Assembly (NCBI GenBank): GCA_019314185.1
Contig: JAFCZU010000666.1
Location: 1 to 5,216 of the forward strand
Direction of reading: 5' to 3'
DNA length: 5,216 nt
Source: Deltaproteobacteria bacterium
Lineage (GTDB): Bacteria > Desulfobacterota > Desulfobacteria > Desulfobacterales > ETH-SRB1
Positions 4,772 to 5,216 of this stretch are shown in pieces; positions within the stretch are counted from its first letter, which is position 1; each line of letters starts with the position of its first letter. The notes below the pieces were generated by a model. That model was not told the origin of the DNA. It saw nothing but the letters and a program-made list of their open reading frames with translations, and searched no databases. Made by a program: the position numbers and the translations under genes.

Positions 4772-5216
4772 TATTTCCATTTCTGCTATCTTTACAGCAA
4801 TATCCTTCTTATTGCCAAGAATATTTTCACCGCTTTCCACAATTCTGCTCACCGACGAGGGGCTCAAGATCAAAGGCTTCTGATACAGTATTTATTAGGG
4901 CATTAAGAGATGGTCTGGGACCTGTTTGAGATTCCCATTCCTCTCCGGCTTTACTCAATGCTTCATTCACGAAATCCCCACTACCCAGTATCCTCGCATC
5001 TCCCTTATCGCGCGCTTCTTTCTTTCGCCCGAGGAGGCCCGCTTTGTTGCCACCGGCACTTCGGACCAGGCCACCGCCCTGGAATTCAGGCCGTTTTCCT
5101 TGCTCGATACCATTCTTAACAAACTGCCGGTATCTTCTACGGGCTACCTTATGTGTTTCACCAAAATGCAGAAGGACATCTTCGATCGTCTTCTCCGCAA
5201 GAGATATGTTTCTGAC
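4769..5216 (-). pseudogene. REP-associated tyrosine transposase, C-terminal part (RAYT copy 2), runs off the window
   Basis: The gene enters from the right edge and is open for 129 codons to TGA at 4827-4829. It reads SLAEKTIEDVLLHFGETHKV, ARRRYRQFVKNGIEQGKRPE, QGGGLVRSAGG, GDARILGSGDFVNEALSKAG, hallmarks of the C-terminal half of RAYT proteins, single-stranded-DNA transposases related to IS200/IS605 that act on REP sequences. The catalytic HUH motif and tyrosine would lie beyond the edge. After FDLEP the frame goes astray. In the next frame PSSVSRIVESGENILGNKKD runs to a stop at 4769-4771, resembling the helix-turn-helix end of relatives. About 40 residues expected between are missing, so a frameshifting deletion near 4855-4865 has probably inactivated the C-terminus. 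There is no start codon in the window. Confidence 0.72.

Noticed and set aside
4613..5119. plus-strand frames opposite the RAYT gene
   Set aside because: The minus strand carries recognisable RAYT motifs (GGGLVRS, RILGSGDFV), so these are shadows.
1..5216. CRISPR array, tRNA or rRNA gene, or a new multi-gene defence system
   Set aside because: I see no regularly spaced repeats and no tRNA- or rRNA-like sequence. The HipA, ATPase and regulator genes are all broken and do not form a coherent intact operon.

Overview
The window looks like an accessory, decaying stretch of a moderately AT-rich, Gram-negative-type bacterial chromosome. Nearly every recognisable gene lies on the minus strand, and nearly all are truncated or frameshifted. 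The family mix (DUF4143 ATPase, DUF4384 tail, HipA tail, COG2865-type regulator, REP-associated transposase, VapBC) is typical of large environmental genomes such as Desulfobacterota, Nitrospirota or anammox planctomycetes. The sequence alone does not allow a firm assignment.

Layout from left to right. At 78-305 (minus) is a small zinc-ribbon protein. At 384-668 are two short open frames of unknown origin. At 744-869 (minus) is the last ~40 codons of a DUF4384-like protein. At 987-2026 (minus) is an AAA ATPase/DUF4143 gene split by an internal frameshifting deletion, with a perfect 16-bp palindrome (2050-2065) just upstream of its start. At 2133-2378 (minus) is a second copy of the DUF4384 tail, so the ATPase gene sits between two diverged direct repeats. 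This second copy overlaps the 3' end of a deleted HipA kinase remnant (2362-2617). An AT-rich non-coding stretch (2618-2883) holds two inverted repeats and an 11-bp tandem repeat. At 2884-3762 (minus) is a COG2865-type ATP-binding regulator that has lost its N-terminal part and its ATP-lid motif and carries a frameshift at a seven-base G run. The right third (3735-5216) holds a VapBC/Phd-type toxin-antitoxin operon (3986-4608) between two remnants of REP-associated tyrosine transposase (RAYT) genes, with GGGGAC-type motifs nearby.

The toxin-antitoxin pair is the only clearly intact system: all expected PIN active-site acids are present, the genes overlap by ATGA, and a promoter with a TGTACA-type operator candidate lies upstream. 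The main story is an island where genes erode by short frameshifting deletions while a self-maintaining addiction module survives among transposase remnants. I see no convincing new multi-gene system. The best leads are the palindrome upstream of the ATPase, the repeat-flanked cassettes, and the association of RAYT/REP elements with the toxin-antitoxin operon.
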